Assembly: GCF_003332325.1 (NCBI RefSeq)
Contig: NZ_CP029295.1
Location: 682,001-746,000 of the forward strand
Direction of reading: 5' to 3'
Source of the DNA: [Mycoplasma] phocae
Lineage (GTDB): Bacteria > Bacillota_I > Bacilli_A > Mycoplasmatales > Metamycoplasmataceae
Length of the DNA: 64,000 nucleotides
The notes under the pieces were generated by a model. That model made no database searches and was not told the DNA's origin. It was given only the letters and a program-made list of their open reading frames with translations. Positions 1-11,376 of this stretch are shown one piece after another. The position numbers and the translations under genes are program-made. Within the stretch, counting starts at the first letter, position 1; each line of letters begins with the position of its first letter.

Positions 1-89
1 ATTAAACCAAATAGTGCTACTTCGTAGATTGAAAATCGATATGATTTAGTCTTAAATTTTCTTATAATATTTTGAAATAATACGACCAT
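1..89 (-). CDS. Partial gene, N-terminus only, possible membrane protein
   Basis: Only the first 29 codons lie in the window; the gene continues past base 1. The ATG at 89 follows a strong AAAGGGG ribosome-binding sequence with 6-nt spacing. An in-frame ATG at 95 directly abuts that sequence and is less likely. The visible peptide starts MVVLFQNIIRKFK and is basic, then hydrophobic (IYEVALFGL), which would suit the first segment of an integral membrane protein such as a transporter component. That is only a guess from a few residues; no family is assigned. Confidence 0.5.
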   Translation of the reverse strand, partial: MVVLFQNIIRKFKTKSYRFSIYEVALFGL

Positions 90-205
90 CTTCATCCCCT
101 TTCTACTATTAATATTTTTTACATAACAAATTTAAATTATATAATAAATATAATTAAAAAAATAAATTCAATCTATTGTAGTAAATTGAATTTATCTTAA
201 ATTAT

Positions 206-1579
<1,374 letters not shown>

Positions 1580-1588
1580 ACTATACTC

Positions 1589-2956
1589 CTATTTTTGACC
1601 TTCTGCTAATTCCACTAGAGTTGAGATTAAAACTCCCATTCCCATACCGTTACTATCAGCTGTTCCAGCAACATCACAATGAATAAAATCAACTTTATTA
1701 GTAAATTCTTTTAAAAACATTGCAGCAGTATTACAGTCTGATTTTTCAGCACTATTATAATTATTCAAATCTGCGACAAGCGATTTTTTATTTGGTTTAT
1801 GAAAATCTTCATGTAATGGCATTCTTCATACTTTCTCATGAGCTTCATTTGCCGCTGAAAGAAATTGACTTCATCTTTTATCACATGTTGCATAAATTCC
1901 TGAAAAAGTTTTTCCCAGCGCTCTTAGCATAGTTCCAGTTAATGTTGCGACATCTACAAGAAGTGATGCACCTAATTTTTTAGCACCATAGTATAAACCA
2001 TCAGCTAGCACTAATCTACCTTCAGCATCAGTATCAATAATTTCAACAGTTTTTCCACTCATTGATTTAACAACAGATTCTGGCATAGTTGGATGTGTGT
2101 CAATAGCATTATCTGTTAACATCATTACTGCTGCTACATTAGCTTTAATTTTAAGTTCAGCTGCTGCTTTAACTGCATAAGCACAAATTACTGATCCTGA
2201 CATGTCAAATTTCATATTTTCCATGTGATATCCTTTGGTATTATATCCACCTGTATCAAAAGTAATTCCCTTACCAACATAAACAAATTTTTCTTTGCTT
2301 GATGGATTTCCGTTGTACTCAATTACGACCACTCTTGGTTGATGTGAACTACCGGCATTTACTGCAAGCATTAAGCCCATTCCTAATTTTTCAATTTCAG
2401 GTTTTCCTAATACTTTAATGCTAATTGAATCAACATTAGCAAAGTCTTTTTTGATAAACTGAGCAATGTATTGACTATTGGCAATATTTGGTGGTGTAAT
2501 TTGTAGATCTCTCGCTTTATTTACAGCGGCAGCAATGACAGCTAAACGCTTAACAAATTTTGCGTGCGATTTATCTTCAAAATATAAAGAAATTTGTTCT
2601 TTTGCTTCTTTTTTCTTACTTGACTCTTTAGCAGAATAAAGTTCAGCTTCATTGAAAGAAATTCTCGATACAAAAGCTCGAAAAATTTCTTCAACACTCA
2701 AAAATCCTTCACGGTTAAATGATGCAATATCAATTTGATAATTTCTTCTTTTGGCCATTGAAATTGCGTCCACAACTTTTAAAAAGTCATAGTAATTTTT
2801 TACATCTTTTGAAATAAAAATATATGCAATATTTTCATCAAAATTTTCAGTAATATAATTTGCTTTTTTAGCAACGTAATCAGGCAATTTCATACCTTCA
2901 TATGCTGCCTTTAGCAACATTGATTTATTACGTTTTGTTTCGTAATCTAAAATCAT
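1589..2956 (-). CDS. pepA: Leucyl aminopeptidase, M17 family (copy 2)
   Basis: 455-residue paralogue of the adjacent aminopeptidase, with the same architecture: variable N-terminal domain, VGKGITFDTGGYN near residue 227 and DTDAEGRL near residue 312. It keeps the catalytic Lys and Arg and the metal-binding acidic residues, so both copies look active. The region around the first motif is nearly the same in both copies, while the N-terminal domains differ strongly, which argues for an old duplication with divergence. The start at 2956 has an AAAGGA sequence 5 nt upstream, and a TATAAT box on the minus strand lies at 3009-3014. It heads the two-gene operon and is divergent from the methylase at 3114. 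Confidence 0.93.
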
Positions 2957-3008
2957 AAAATCCTTTCTTATGTATTCTATTTTTAGTTAATAAATAAACA
3001 ATACATTA

Positions 3009-3014
3009 ATTATA
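3009..3014 (-). promoter_or_regulatory. -10 box for the aminopeptidase operon
   Basis: TATAAT on the minus strand, about 50 nt upstream of the start at 2956, in the divergent region shared with the methylase gene. No convincing -35 box was seen, as is usual in mycoplasmas. Confidence 0.5.
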
Positions 3015-3101
3015 AACTTATAAATAATTTTAAAATATCAATTATCAAGATAATGCAAATGAAAAGTTTAATATTATATTAAACGCAGCCTAAAATCATT
3101 A

Positions 3102-3107
3102 TATAAT
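3102..3107 (+). promoter_or_regulatory. -10 box giving a probable leaderless methylase mRNA
   Basis: TATAAT lies only 6 nt before the ATG at 3114 and there is no Shine-Dalgarno sequence. Transcription would begin at or next to the start codon. Confidence 0.5.
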
Positions 3108-3113
3108 AATTTA

Positions 3114-3967
3114 ATGAAACTTGAAATTCCCGAAAAAAATAAATTGTTGCCGTTTGTAAAATGAGCAGGCGGAAAAAAACAGTTACTAAATGAAATTAAA
3201 AAATATATGCCTGAAAAATTTAATAATTATTATGAACCATTTGTTGGTGGTGGCGCAGTTTTATTTAGCATCCAACCACATAAAGCTTATATAAATGATA
3301 ATAATAAGGAATTAATTTACTTATATCAAGTAATTAGAAAAAAAGTTTACTAAATAAATTATTAGTTAAGGTGAAAGAACATCAAGAAAACCATAATTCA
3401 GATTATTATTATAAAGTTAGAAATATGGATAGAGATCCTAAATTTGATAATTTATCAATAGTCGAGCGAGCAGCAAGAATTTTGTATTTAAATAAAGCAT
3501 GTTTTAATGGACTTTATCGAGTTAATTCAAGTGGTTATTTTAATGTTCCGGAAAACAAAAATCAAACTATTAGAATTATAGATTTAGACAATATTACAAA
3601 TGTCCATAAATTTTTGAAAAAAAATAAAATTAGTATAACAAATAATGATTTTCAAAAAGCTGTTAGCAGAGTTAAAAAGGGAGATTTTGTGTATTTTGAT
3701 CCACCATATGACTCATTTGAAAACCAAAAAAATTTTACTTCGTATTCACAAAATAATTTTGACCGACAAGAGCAAGAAAGATTATTTAAGACATATAAAA
3801 GGCTATCTAACAAAGGAGCTTATGTTATGCTAAGTAATCATAATACTAAATTCATAAGAGAATTATATAAAGATTTTAATATTTATGTTGTTAATGTAAA
3901 AAGATTAATAAGTTCAAATTCTAAAAATAGAGGAGAAGTAGAAGAGGTTATAATAACAAATTATTAA
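3114..3967 (+). pseudogene. DNA adenine methylase, DpnII/Dam (D12) family, frameshifted
   Basis: Adenine-N6 methyltransferase expected to modify GATC and protect against the restriction enzyme encoded next. The start gives KLLPFVKWAGGKKQLL and the SAM-binding PFVGGGAV at residues 42-49; the DPPY catalytic motif (YFDPPYDS) is near residue 196. The frame breaks in a run of seven A at 3337-3343 and the upstream part stops at 3351-3353. Adding one A rejoins the frames and gives 284 residues, the length of M.DpnII. As written the product would be an 80-residue fragment without DPPY, plus an unlinked remainder. A run of seven A could also slip during replication, so switching is possible, but the partner gene is also broken, which favours decay. 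Confidence 0.85.
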
Positions 3968-3979
3968 ACCTAAAATATT

Positions 3980-4852
3980 ATGAAAAGTGAAAAAAGAGAT
4001 TTTAATAAGTGAATTTCAACATTTATGAACAATTTAACACCAATTTCAGAATTTTCTGATTTTAGAAAATCATTTGAAAACGTTAATAAATTTAAAGAAG
4101 AAATTTTAATTTTAAACAAACTAATTGGTGATAAAGATATTGAAAATTCTTTCAGAAAATTAATTAGTTATAACCCCAAAATTTTAAAAGTAATTCCTTT
4201 TCTTTTAGCAACAAGAATGAATCAAATTCAAAGCTATGAAAATAGTGAAAATATAGTATATGATTTTGATTCATTAACTAACAGTATTGATGAATATGTA
4301 AGATTTATGAAAATTTCCGGTTTATTTGATTTAATTCAAAATAAACTATTCAATAGCATATTTGACTATCTTTTAGGCGTCGAAGTTGGCCTTGACTCTA
4401 ATGCTAGAAAAAATCGTAATGGAAAAATTGCAGAAGATTTTGTTGAGTCTTATTTGAATTCAATTGATTTAATTGAAAATGTAGATTATTTTAAACAGAT
4501 GACAACTTCAGAAATTTAGGATAAATTTAAAATAAATCTAAGTCAAATATCAAATAACAATATTGCTAACAAAAAATTTGATTTTGTAGTTAAAAGAAAC
4601 AACAACATTTTTGCCATTGAAGTGAATTTTTTTAGAGCGGGTGGCTCTAAATTAAACGAAATTGCACGAAGTTATAAACAATTAGCAATTGAAACTCAAA
4701 ACATTCCTAATTTCAAATTTATTTGAATAACCGATGGTATGGGCTGAAAAACCGCTAGAAATAATTTAAGAGAAACTTATGACAGTTTAAATGATTTGGT
4801 TAATTTTATAGATCTTAAAAACGGGATATTTGATAAATATTTTAAAAAATAA
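3980..4852 (+). pseudogene. Type II restriction endonuclease, DpnII/MboI family, nonsense-interrupted
   Basis: Endonuclease partner of the GATC methylase, 12 nt downstream. The reading frame from 3980 to 4852 would encode 290 residues, close to the usual 288 of DpnII. It is cut by an in-frame TAG at 4517-4519 (codon 180). Frame and similarity continue without any indel after the stop. The catalytic region is on the far side: FDFVVKRNNNIFAIEVNFF near residues 200-217, with a PD-(D/E)XK-like Asp and Glu, followed by GGSKLNEIARSYK. The truncated product would lack it, so restriction should be off. Together with the methylase frameshift, the whole unit appears inactivated. Confidence 0.85.
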
Positions 4853-5345
4853 AAATACTAAAATACTATTTAGAAATATAATTTACAATTACTTAATAAA
4901 AATCTATTAGCACAAATCTCATAATATATTCTTTTAATTCTTATATGCCATTAATTTAAAAAAATAGTATCAAAATACTATAAGTCTATTATTATAAAAT
5001 TTAAGGTTAATTATTTTATATTTGTAAATTCCTTGAAAAATTCAAAGAATTTATTGAAATTTACATAAATTTATTTTACTAACTAGATTATATTTTTAAT
5101 AAAAAAGTAACTTTTTTAATGCGAAGTTATTTTTTTTATTAAAATAAGGGGATTTTGATCCAAAAATATAAAATATTTTAAATTATTTATTATAATTTTT
5201 ATTCGTAAAAATTATAATTCGAATTTACTCTTAAAATAAGAACAATATCAATTTTATTCCAATAAAATACTATTTAAATAATACAAATGAAAATTAAATT
5301 TACTTAATTTTTGAATAAAAATCATAATAAAAATAAGGAATAAAT
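4853..5345. other. Intergenic stretch, 490 bp
   Basis: Extremely AT-rich with no coding sequence recognised. It contains the intrinsic terminator at 5098-5141 and, in its last part, the presumed promoter of the lipoprotein at 5346. Nothing else is supported. Confidence 0.6.
5098..5141 (+). terminator. Intrinsic terminator
   Basis: AAAAAAGTAACTT pairs with AAGTTATTTTTTTT across a 10-nt loop, ending in a long T run. It may end transcription from the restriction-modification unit, though it lies 250 nt past the endonuclease. Confidence 0.6.
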
Positions 5346-6278
5346 ATGAAAATCAAAAGAAATAAATGACTAGCTATGTTGCCTTTAGCTACTTTTGCAC
5401 TACCTTTAATAGCTGCATCATGTACTGATAATAAAGCAAAATCGACGGAATCTGCTCCTGAAACAAGACAAATTTTAGAAAATCCTGAATATTTTAACAA
5501 AAATAAGGAGTTAGTAAAATTAGCTCTAAATAACTTTATCAAGCCGCTAAAGGGTGAAAATGAAGAAAAATACAATGAATTTGTTGAATTAATTAAAAAT
5601 ATGAATGAAAATTCAGATGTTAAAAAGATTTTAAATTATTATTCTTCTGAATATGAAAATTTAATTTCAAGTCTTAACAAAAGTAATTTATCAAAAAAAT
5701 TAAAAAGCGAAACAGAAGCTGTCACATCATTCGGAGATATGTACAAAATTAAGAAAGAAATTAAAGCATTTGATGACAAAATTGAAGAACTTAAGAAATA
5801 CTTAGCAGATAATTATTCATTAAAGGACTATGAAAGTCAATTAAAAGAAGCTGATAATCAAGAAAAAATAAATAAAATTAAAGAAGATGCCAAAGAATCT
5901 ATTACACTACAAAATATAAAAGTCAACGATAAAAAATTTATATTTAATTTTAAAAATAGGGAATTAATTGAAGGTGATGAAATACAAATTATTCTTTATA
6001 TAGTTAACCAAAAGGAAAATAAAAGACTTATTAGTATTGGAAAAAAGGTAAAAATTACTGAAAATATGAAAACCTACACAGCTCCATTTCGTAAACTTGG
6101 AACAAACAAAGAATTAAAAATTCATTTTTTAGGAGCAAAAGTAACTAGTGCTAACGGAAAAAAATATTATTGAGTTCCGGGTTTTGATTTAGAAAAATAT
6201 GTTTCCTATGCTAAGAATAAAGAAAACTTTAAAATAAACGAAGGCGATGAAAGTTTAAAATATCAGATAGATTTATAA
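5346..6278 (+). CDS. Surface lipoprotein, unknown function
   Basis: 310-residue lipoprotein. A basic N-terminus (MKIKRNK) and hydrophobic segment end in the lipobox LPLIAASC, with Cys near residue 26 as the lipid-attachment site. The middle is rich in Lys and Glu and predicted helical. Residues about 55-95 (KPLKGENEEKYNEFVELIKN and onward) resemble a stretch near the C-terminus of the lipoprotein at 38846-40018, a shared module. The C-terminal third looks more beta-rich and ends in YQIDL. AAGGAA sits 8 nt before the ATG. The gene stands alone between the R-M remnants and the convergent ung. It probably faces the host or medium; function unknown. Confidence 0.85.
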
Positions 6279-6349
6279 ATAAATAAAAATCATTCACACA
6301 ACTTAAATGGTGAATTGATTTTTTTAATATTTAATTTTGCATAAATAAC

Positions 6350-6997
6350 TTACTGAGTTGACCAATCGATTGGAATTTTATTAAGTTCTTGTAATTTTTT
6401 ATTAATTTTCTCAAAAATTTTTGAACCACTGAAACCGGCATGTACACCAAGTGGTGAAGGATGAGAAGTGGAAAAAATAATTTGATTATTGAGATCAAGA
6501 TTTTTAATAAAATTTTTAGCATAGTTTCCTAATACCAAATAAATTATTTGACTGTAGGTTTGATTAAGTTCTGATAGTAGATTTAAAGTAAATATCTCCC
6601 AACCAATATTTTTATGGGCTAATGTTTTACCGATTTCATTTGTTAAAATACTATTAAGTAATAATACTCCTTGATCTTTTCAATAATATAGATTATTAGA
6701 TTTAAAACTACATTTTGGGTATGAATTTTTAATTTCCTTAAAAATATTCATCAAAGACGCAGGAGTTTTTTGTTCATTAGAAGAAAAGCAAAGTCCATCA
6801 GCAACATCTTTACCAGGATAAGGATCTTGACCAATAATAATTACCTTCAAATTATCAAAATCAAAATTCTTCATCGCAAAAAAAATATGCTTTTTTGCTG
6901 GGGTAATATTCTTGCTATTTGTTAAATGTTTAATTATTTTTTTAAAATAATCTTGGGTTTTTTGACGATTAAAAAAATCAACAAAGTTAAACTTCAT
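6350..6997 (-). CDS. ung: Uracil-DNA glycosylase
   Basis: 215-residue DNA repair enzyme that excises uracil from DNA. Motif A, GQDPYPG, with the catalytic Asp, lies near residue 61; the C-terminal HPSPL motif with the leucine-loop His lies near residue 180, followed by GVHAGFSGSKIF. The length matches the family. I place the start at the ATG at 6997 (MKFNFVDFF), which overlaps the end of fmt by 11 nt; a start at 7021 would add eight lysine-rich residues and is less likely. It is the last gene of the minus-strand cluster. Confidence 0.93.
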
Positions 6998-7844
6998 GTG
7001 TGACTTTCTTTTTGCCTTCAAACTGATATTCTAATAAATATAATTTGCCATCTTGAAAGTCAATGGCAAGAGGTGTTTTAATTTTTTCTTTTGAAGCACG
7101 ATAAATTTTTAGACGCTTGTTATTATACATAATGAAAGCACCAGGTTGATCATTAAATGCTCTAATTTTATTTAAAGCCTCTTGACGACTGTTATGGTTA
7201 AATAGTTCGGCGTCCTCGTTTTGAATTTTAGGAGCAAGTGTAACTTTTGTTTCATCTTGAATTTCTCTTGTAAAATTGCCATTAAAAATTTCAATTAATC
7301 ACTGATCAATATTAGCAACAGTAATATCTGCTAATTTATCAAATAATTCTAAGGCAGTGTCAGTTTCTTTAATTTCAATCGATGCTTTTTTTAGCATATC
7401 ACCAGCATCCATTTTAGACACCATTTCAATCAATGTTATTCCAGTAATTTTATCATCATTTAATAGTGCATATTGAATTGGTGATGCGCCACGATATTTT
7501 TCTAAAAGACTCCCATGAACATTTAGCGGCAAACATTTTGGTAAGCTTAAAATACTATCGGGAATAAATTGACCAAAAGCTGCGGTTATAAAGAAATCAA
7601 ATTCCACTTGTTTAAGGTTGTCGAGAATTTCACCGATTTTATTAGGTTGATATAGAGTAATATTAAATTCTTGAGCTAATTTTGCAACTTCTGTAATAAT
7701 TGGTTTTTTATTTCTATCTGTTTTTTTATTAGGTTGACTAATTAGACAAATTATTTCAAAGTTCTTATTATTAATTAAACTTCTAAAAACTTTGGTAGAA
7801 AACTTGCCCGTACCTGCTAAAACTAATCTTATTTTATTCATCAT
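6987..7844 (-). CDS. fmt: Methionyl-tRNA formyltransferase
   Basis: 285-residue cytosolic enzyme that formylates initiator Met-tRNA with 10-formyl-THF. The N-terminal domain begins with RLVLAGTGKFSTKVF; the catalytic region NVHGSLLEKYRGASPIQYALL near residue 108 keeps the family's N-x-H and the RGASPIQ loop, and MDAGDM follows. The C-terminal OB domain is short, giving a protein slightly below the usual 310. Two adjacent ATG codons (7844, 7841) are possible starts. A TATAAT box at 7851-7856 ends 6 nt before the first, inside the end of plsY, suggesting an extra leaderless transcript. Confidence 0.92.
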
Positions 7845-7851
7845 ATTAAAA

Positions 7852-8520
7852 TTATAACTTAAGTTTATTTTCTTTATGGTTGAATAATCTAATGTAATTA
7901 GGAATATGTTTAATTACAATAGCGATTGAAGCAATAATTAAAATTATCGTGTGGATTGGATAAATTGTATTTTCTTGCAAAAAAGATAGGGTCGAATTTG
8001 AATATATTGAAGGAACAAAACCTAAAAATGGAACAGTTGCTGATGTTATTGTAGATGCTAAAGAAACGTATTTTGAGACTAAAACAATAAAAACAAATAC
8101 CATGGCATAGATTGTAAAAATCATAAAATCAAAGGCAAAAATCATGCCAATAAAACACGATACTCCCTTACCACCCTTAAGATTATGAAAAATTGGAAAA
8201 ATATGACCAATAACTGCTCCAAGGCCAGCAATCATTGGAATAATATAAATATTTTTAGTCAATGCTTTGAGAGTAAATGCAAGCATAATTACAAGATAAC
8301 TTTTTAAAAAATCTAAGATAAAAACTAAAGCCCCAAATTTTAATCCCATTACTCGCATAGCGTTTGTTGCACCCGCGTTATTTGATCCTTCTTTTCTTAA
8401 ATCTTTCCCCTTTAATTTTGAAATTATAATTCCAAAACTAATCGATCCAACTAAATATCCAATTAATAAAAATGTCAGGTTTATTGAAATATAATTTATT
8501 TTAAACATAGAAAAAATCAT
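7852..8520 (-). CDS. plsY: Acyl-phosphate glycerol-3-phosphate acyltransferase
   Basis: 222-residue multi-pass membrane enzyme that transfers the acyl group from acyl-phosphate to glycerol-3-phosphate, the first step of phospholipid synthesis. Family motifs are clear: GYLVGSISFG near residue 21, the EGSNNAGATNAMRVMG loop near residues 44-59, and HIFPIFHNLKGGKGV near residues 107-121. Five hydrophobic segments are evident. The start is uncertain: 8520 has no ribosome-binding site, and an in-frame ATG lies at 8508. A hairpin typical of a terminator lies just upstream (8525-8554), so plsY may depend on read-through or its own promoter. Confidence 0.92.
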   Translation of the reverse strand: MIFSMFKINYISINLTFLLIGYLVGSISFGIIISKLKGKDLRKEGSNNAGATNAMRVMGLKFGALVFILDFLKSYLVIMLAFTLKALTKNIYIIPMIAGLGAVIGHIFPIFHNLKGGKGVSCFIGMIFAFDFMIFTIYAMVFVFIVLVSKYVSLASTITSATVPFLGFVPSIYSNSTLSFLQENTIYPIHTIILIIASIAIVIKHIPNYIRLFNHKENKLKL

Positions 8521-8524
8521 ATAT

Positions 8525-8554
8525 TAAAAAATTGCTTTTTTCAAGAAAAGCAAT
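8525..8554 (-). terminator. Intrinsic terminator between a hypothetical gene and plsY
   Basis: On the minus strand ATTGCTTTT pairs with AAAAGCAAT around a short loop and is followed by TTTTTAAT. It lies inside a same-strand gene cluster, so it may attenuate rather than end transcription. Confidence 0.6.
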
Positions 8555-8584
8555 TATTATTTTTATAAAATTCAAGGGTTTTGT

Positions 8585-8968
8585 CTATTTAATTAGCATT
8601 TCTGCTTGATTTTCAGCAAGAATTTCGCCGTTAGATAAAATATCATAAGAGAAACTAATTAAATTCGAAGAAATCTGAACATCCTTTAAATAAAAATCTA
8701 AATCCACTCCTTCATTTTCATTAAGCATGAGTTTATTTGGAATTCTTCGATGTTTTCTTAAATAAAGTTTTTGTGCTGCATATGCCAAGTGAATATTTGA
8801 ATGAGAAATTTTAGCTTCACAACTAAAATTTTTTTCATCGGTAAAATTAATAACAATAAATTCGTCTTCAGTTTTTTCAGTATAGTCAACATATTCAGTT
8901 TCAAAAACATTTTCAATTTCATCATCGCCATTAAGAGATTTAGTCATTAATCTATATTTTAATTGCAT
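8585..8968 (-). CDS. Conserved hypothetical protein, possibly DUF1934-like
   Basis: 127-residue soluble protein, acidic and beta-strand rich, starting [16 protein letters not shown]. Its size and alternating-strand character recall the small DUF1934/YwiB-type beta-barrel proteins, but I cannot confirm that from motifs, so no function is assigned. The start at 8966-8968 lies inside the 3' end of gltX (17-nt overlap), indicating translational coupling. It is followed by a terminator-like hairpin before plsY. Confidence 0.7.
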   Translation of the reverse strand: MQLKYRLMTKSLNGDDEIENVFETEYVDYTEKTEDEFIVINFTDEKNFSCEAKISHSNIHLAYAAQKLYLRKHRRIPNKLMLNENEGVDLDFYLKDVQISSNLISFSYDILSNGEILAENQAEMLIK

Positions 8969-10358
8969 CTTTTAATCTCTTCATTACTAATTCTTCACCA
9001 AATAAATATATTGCTTTAGCAAGTTCAGGGCCATGCTCTTCGAAAGTTGTTGCCTTTCGAATTGGCATAAACAAATCTTTACCTTTAACATTACAAATAT
9101 CTTTTGTTTTATTAATAGCCATTTGGATGTTATCAATAGTAAATGATAATGAACTTAGTAAATTGTAAAAAACTTTTATAACTTCAAGCGACTGAATATT
9201 AATTTCATATGAATTTTTAGGTTCTAAATAAATTTTTAAATTATTTTTTAATTCTAAAAGTGTTGCCGCAGATTGTTTATATGTTTCTACAAAAATTTCA
9301 TTTCAAGCTTTATCTTTTGGTGACTTAATAAGTGAAATTAGTTCCTCATTTGTCACATTTTTCATATATTGTTTTGAGAACCATTCCATTTTTACAATAT
9401 CAAATTTTGAAGGACTTTTACTCAATCTAGTTGGATCAAATTTTTCAATAGCCTCAGTTTTATTCATTACTTCAGTTTTGTCAGCTGCTGTTCAACCAAG
9501 CAACATTAAAAAATTAAAGATAGCATCTGGACGATATCCTTCATTTTTATAATCTTCAATGAATTGTTTAACGCTATTGTCACGTTTTGATAATTTTTTA
9601 CCTTCCATATTAGTAATAATTGTTAAGTGTCCAAATTGAGGCATCTCTCAATTAAAGGCCTGATAGATGGCGATTTGTTTTGGAGTATTAGTTATGTGCT
9701 CTTCGCCTCTTAAAACGTGTGAAATTTCCATTTGATGATCATCAATTACAACAGCGAAATTATAAGTGGGATAACCATCACTTTTAATAATAACAAAATC
9801 ACCAATATCATCACTATTAACAGCAATTTCATCGCGAACTAAATCATTTCATTTATAAATAGTGTTTTTAGGAAGTCTTAAACGAATTGAGTATTCTTTA
9901 TTAGCATCTCTTCGCACTTTTTCTTCATTAGAAATTTTTAATCAATTGGGATCGTAACGAAATGAAGCAATTTTAGCATCTTCTGATTCCTGACGTTGTT
10001 GTTGAAGCTCTTCAGCACTATCATAGGCTTTATAAGCGAGATTATTTTCAATTAATTGGTTGGCCATATTATGATAAATTGCTAGCTTTTCACTTTGACG
10101 ATATGCTCCATATTTTGGATTTGGCTGAAGAGGGCTTTCATCTGGAATAATGCCGAGTCATGCTAAATTATTAAGTTGACTAGCCTCGCCACCTTCAACA
10201 TTTCTAGAAACATCAGTATCTTCTAATCTAAAGACAAAATCACCACCAAAGTGTTTGGCAAATAAATAATTAAATAGTGCTGTTCTAGCACCACCTATAT
10301 GTAAATATCCAGTTGGACTAGGTGCATATCTTGTTCTTATTCTATTATTTTTTTTCAT
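8952..10358 (-). CDS. gltX: Glutamyl-tRNA synthetase
   Basis: 468-residue class I aminoacyl-tRNA synthetase charging tRNA-Glu. The N-terminal [20 protein letters not shown] contains the HIGH-type motif (HIGG, residues 20-23), followed by FRLEDTD; the second ATP-binding motif is KLSKRD (KMSKS type) near residue 253. The C-terminal third is the anticodon-binding helical domain. Mycoplasmas generally lack GlnRS and use a non-discriminating GluRS plus GatCAB; nothing here tests that. The stop lies within the start of the downstream hypothetical gene. Upstream is a lipoprotein ending only 15 nt away. Confidence 0.95.
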
Positions 10359-10373
10359 AGGTACCTCATTTTA

Positions 10374-11264
10374 TTAACTATCTTCAAAAATTACAACAAT
10401 TGGATCAGTGGCATCTTTTCAAAAATAATTACTACGCCCAGAAATGATTCCGGGAAAATATGGCAATGGAGCTTCTTCGGGTGGATAATTAGAAGGATAA
10501 CCACGACCATTTGATTGACGAATTAATCCTAAAGTTGACGGATCAGTTATTTCCTTTCTTGCATTTGGAGCAGCTTCATTAGTTTTTAAAATTCAATATA
10601 AAACTAAGAAAAGTGCCTTGGGATTATTGCTATGTTTACTGTAGCTGCGGTAAGAAGAAGCATATGGAAAAAAATGCTCGAATTCTGCTCACGTGAATGA
10701 AAATATACGATAATCATATCTTGTTGACAAATTATCTAATTCTAAAAAATTAAAGTTATCTTTGAGTTTATATTTGTGACCTTCTTCAAAACTATTATTA
10801 ACATCAAAATCATGAATTGGTTTTCCCAATTTTTCATCTTCAGTTGGTATTGGAAGTCCTTTATTTGATAATTTGTATATAAAGCTACCATCAACTTCAC
10901 GAATTGGTTCACTTTTACTATCTAATTCAATCTCATAAAGTTGTGGCTTGTCATCATTACGTTTTTTTCCTGGTTCATATCGATAAATTGGTTTTCCATC
11001 ATTATCATACTTAAATTTTCTTAATTGATAGAATTTATCATCTTTATGAATGGGGTTACTGGTTCGATAGTTGAAAGAATTAAATGACGAAGCTGAACCT
11101 TTGACGTGATATCCTTGTTTTTCAAATAAATCAAGTGATTCTTGATTAAGTTTAATAGCAGGACGTCCAACTTCGCAGCTTGCTAAAATTAGAGGAATAG
11201 AAATAAACGCCGGTGTTAATGCAATCCCTAATTTAAATTTACGGTTTTTTTGTTTTTTATTCAT
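10374..11264 (-). CDS. Lipoprotein, unknown function
   Basis: 296-residue lipoprotein with a basic start (MNKKQKNRKFK), hydrophobic core and lipobox IPLILASC (Cys near 30). The mature part begins EVGRPAIKLNQ and is rich in Lys, Asp, Tyr and Phe with charged, proline-containing stretches; the C-terminal part has many aromatic residues (FEHFFPYASSYRSYS) and ends IVVIFEDS. A tail rich in aromatics suggests an extracellular binding surface, but I do not recognise the family. It is divergent from the C39-ABC exporter and immediately upstream of gltX on the same strand. A TATAAT at 11273-11278 ends 8 nt before the ATG, pointing to a leaderless mRNA. Confidence 0.8.
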
Positions 11265-11272
11265 ATTATAGA

Positions 11273-11278
11273 ATTATA
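11273..11278 (-). promoter_or_regulatory. -10 box for the lipoprotein at 10374-11264
   Basis: TATAAT on the minus strand ends 8 nt upstream of the ATG at 11264, with no Shine-Dalgarno sequence between: probable leaderless transcript. Confidence 0.5.
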
Positions 11279-11376
11279 CCTAATTTTTTGTTGTTCACAT
11301 GAAGCTACTTTTAAAGGTTTTCTTATTTTTTTATTAAATATGCAGAAAAAAAATCATTATCATAAAAAATTTAAGT

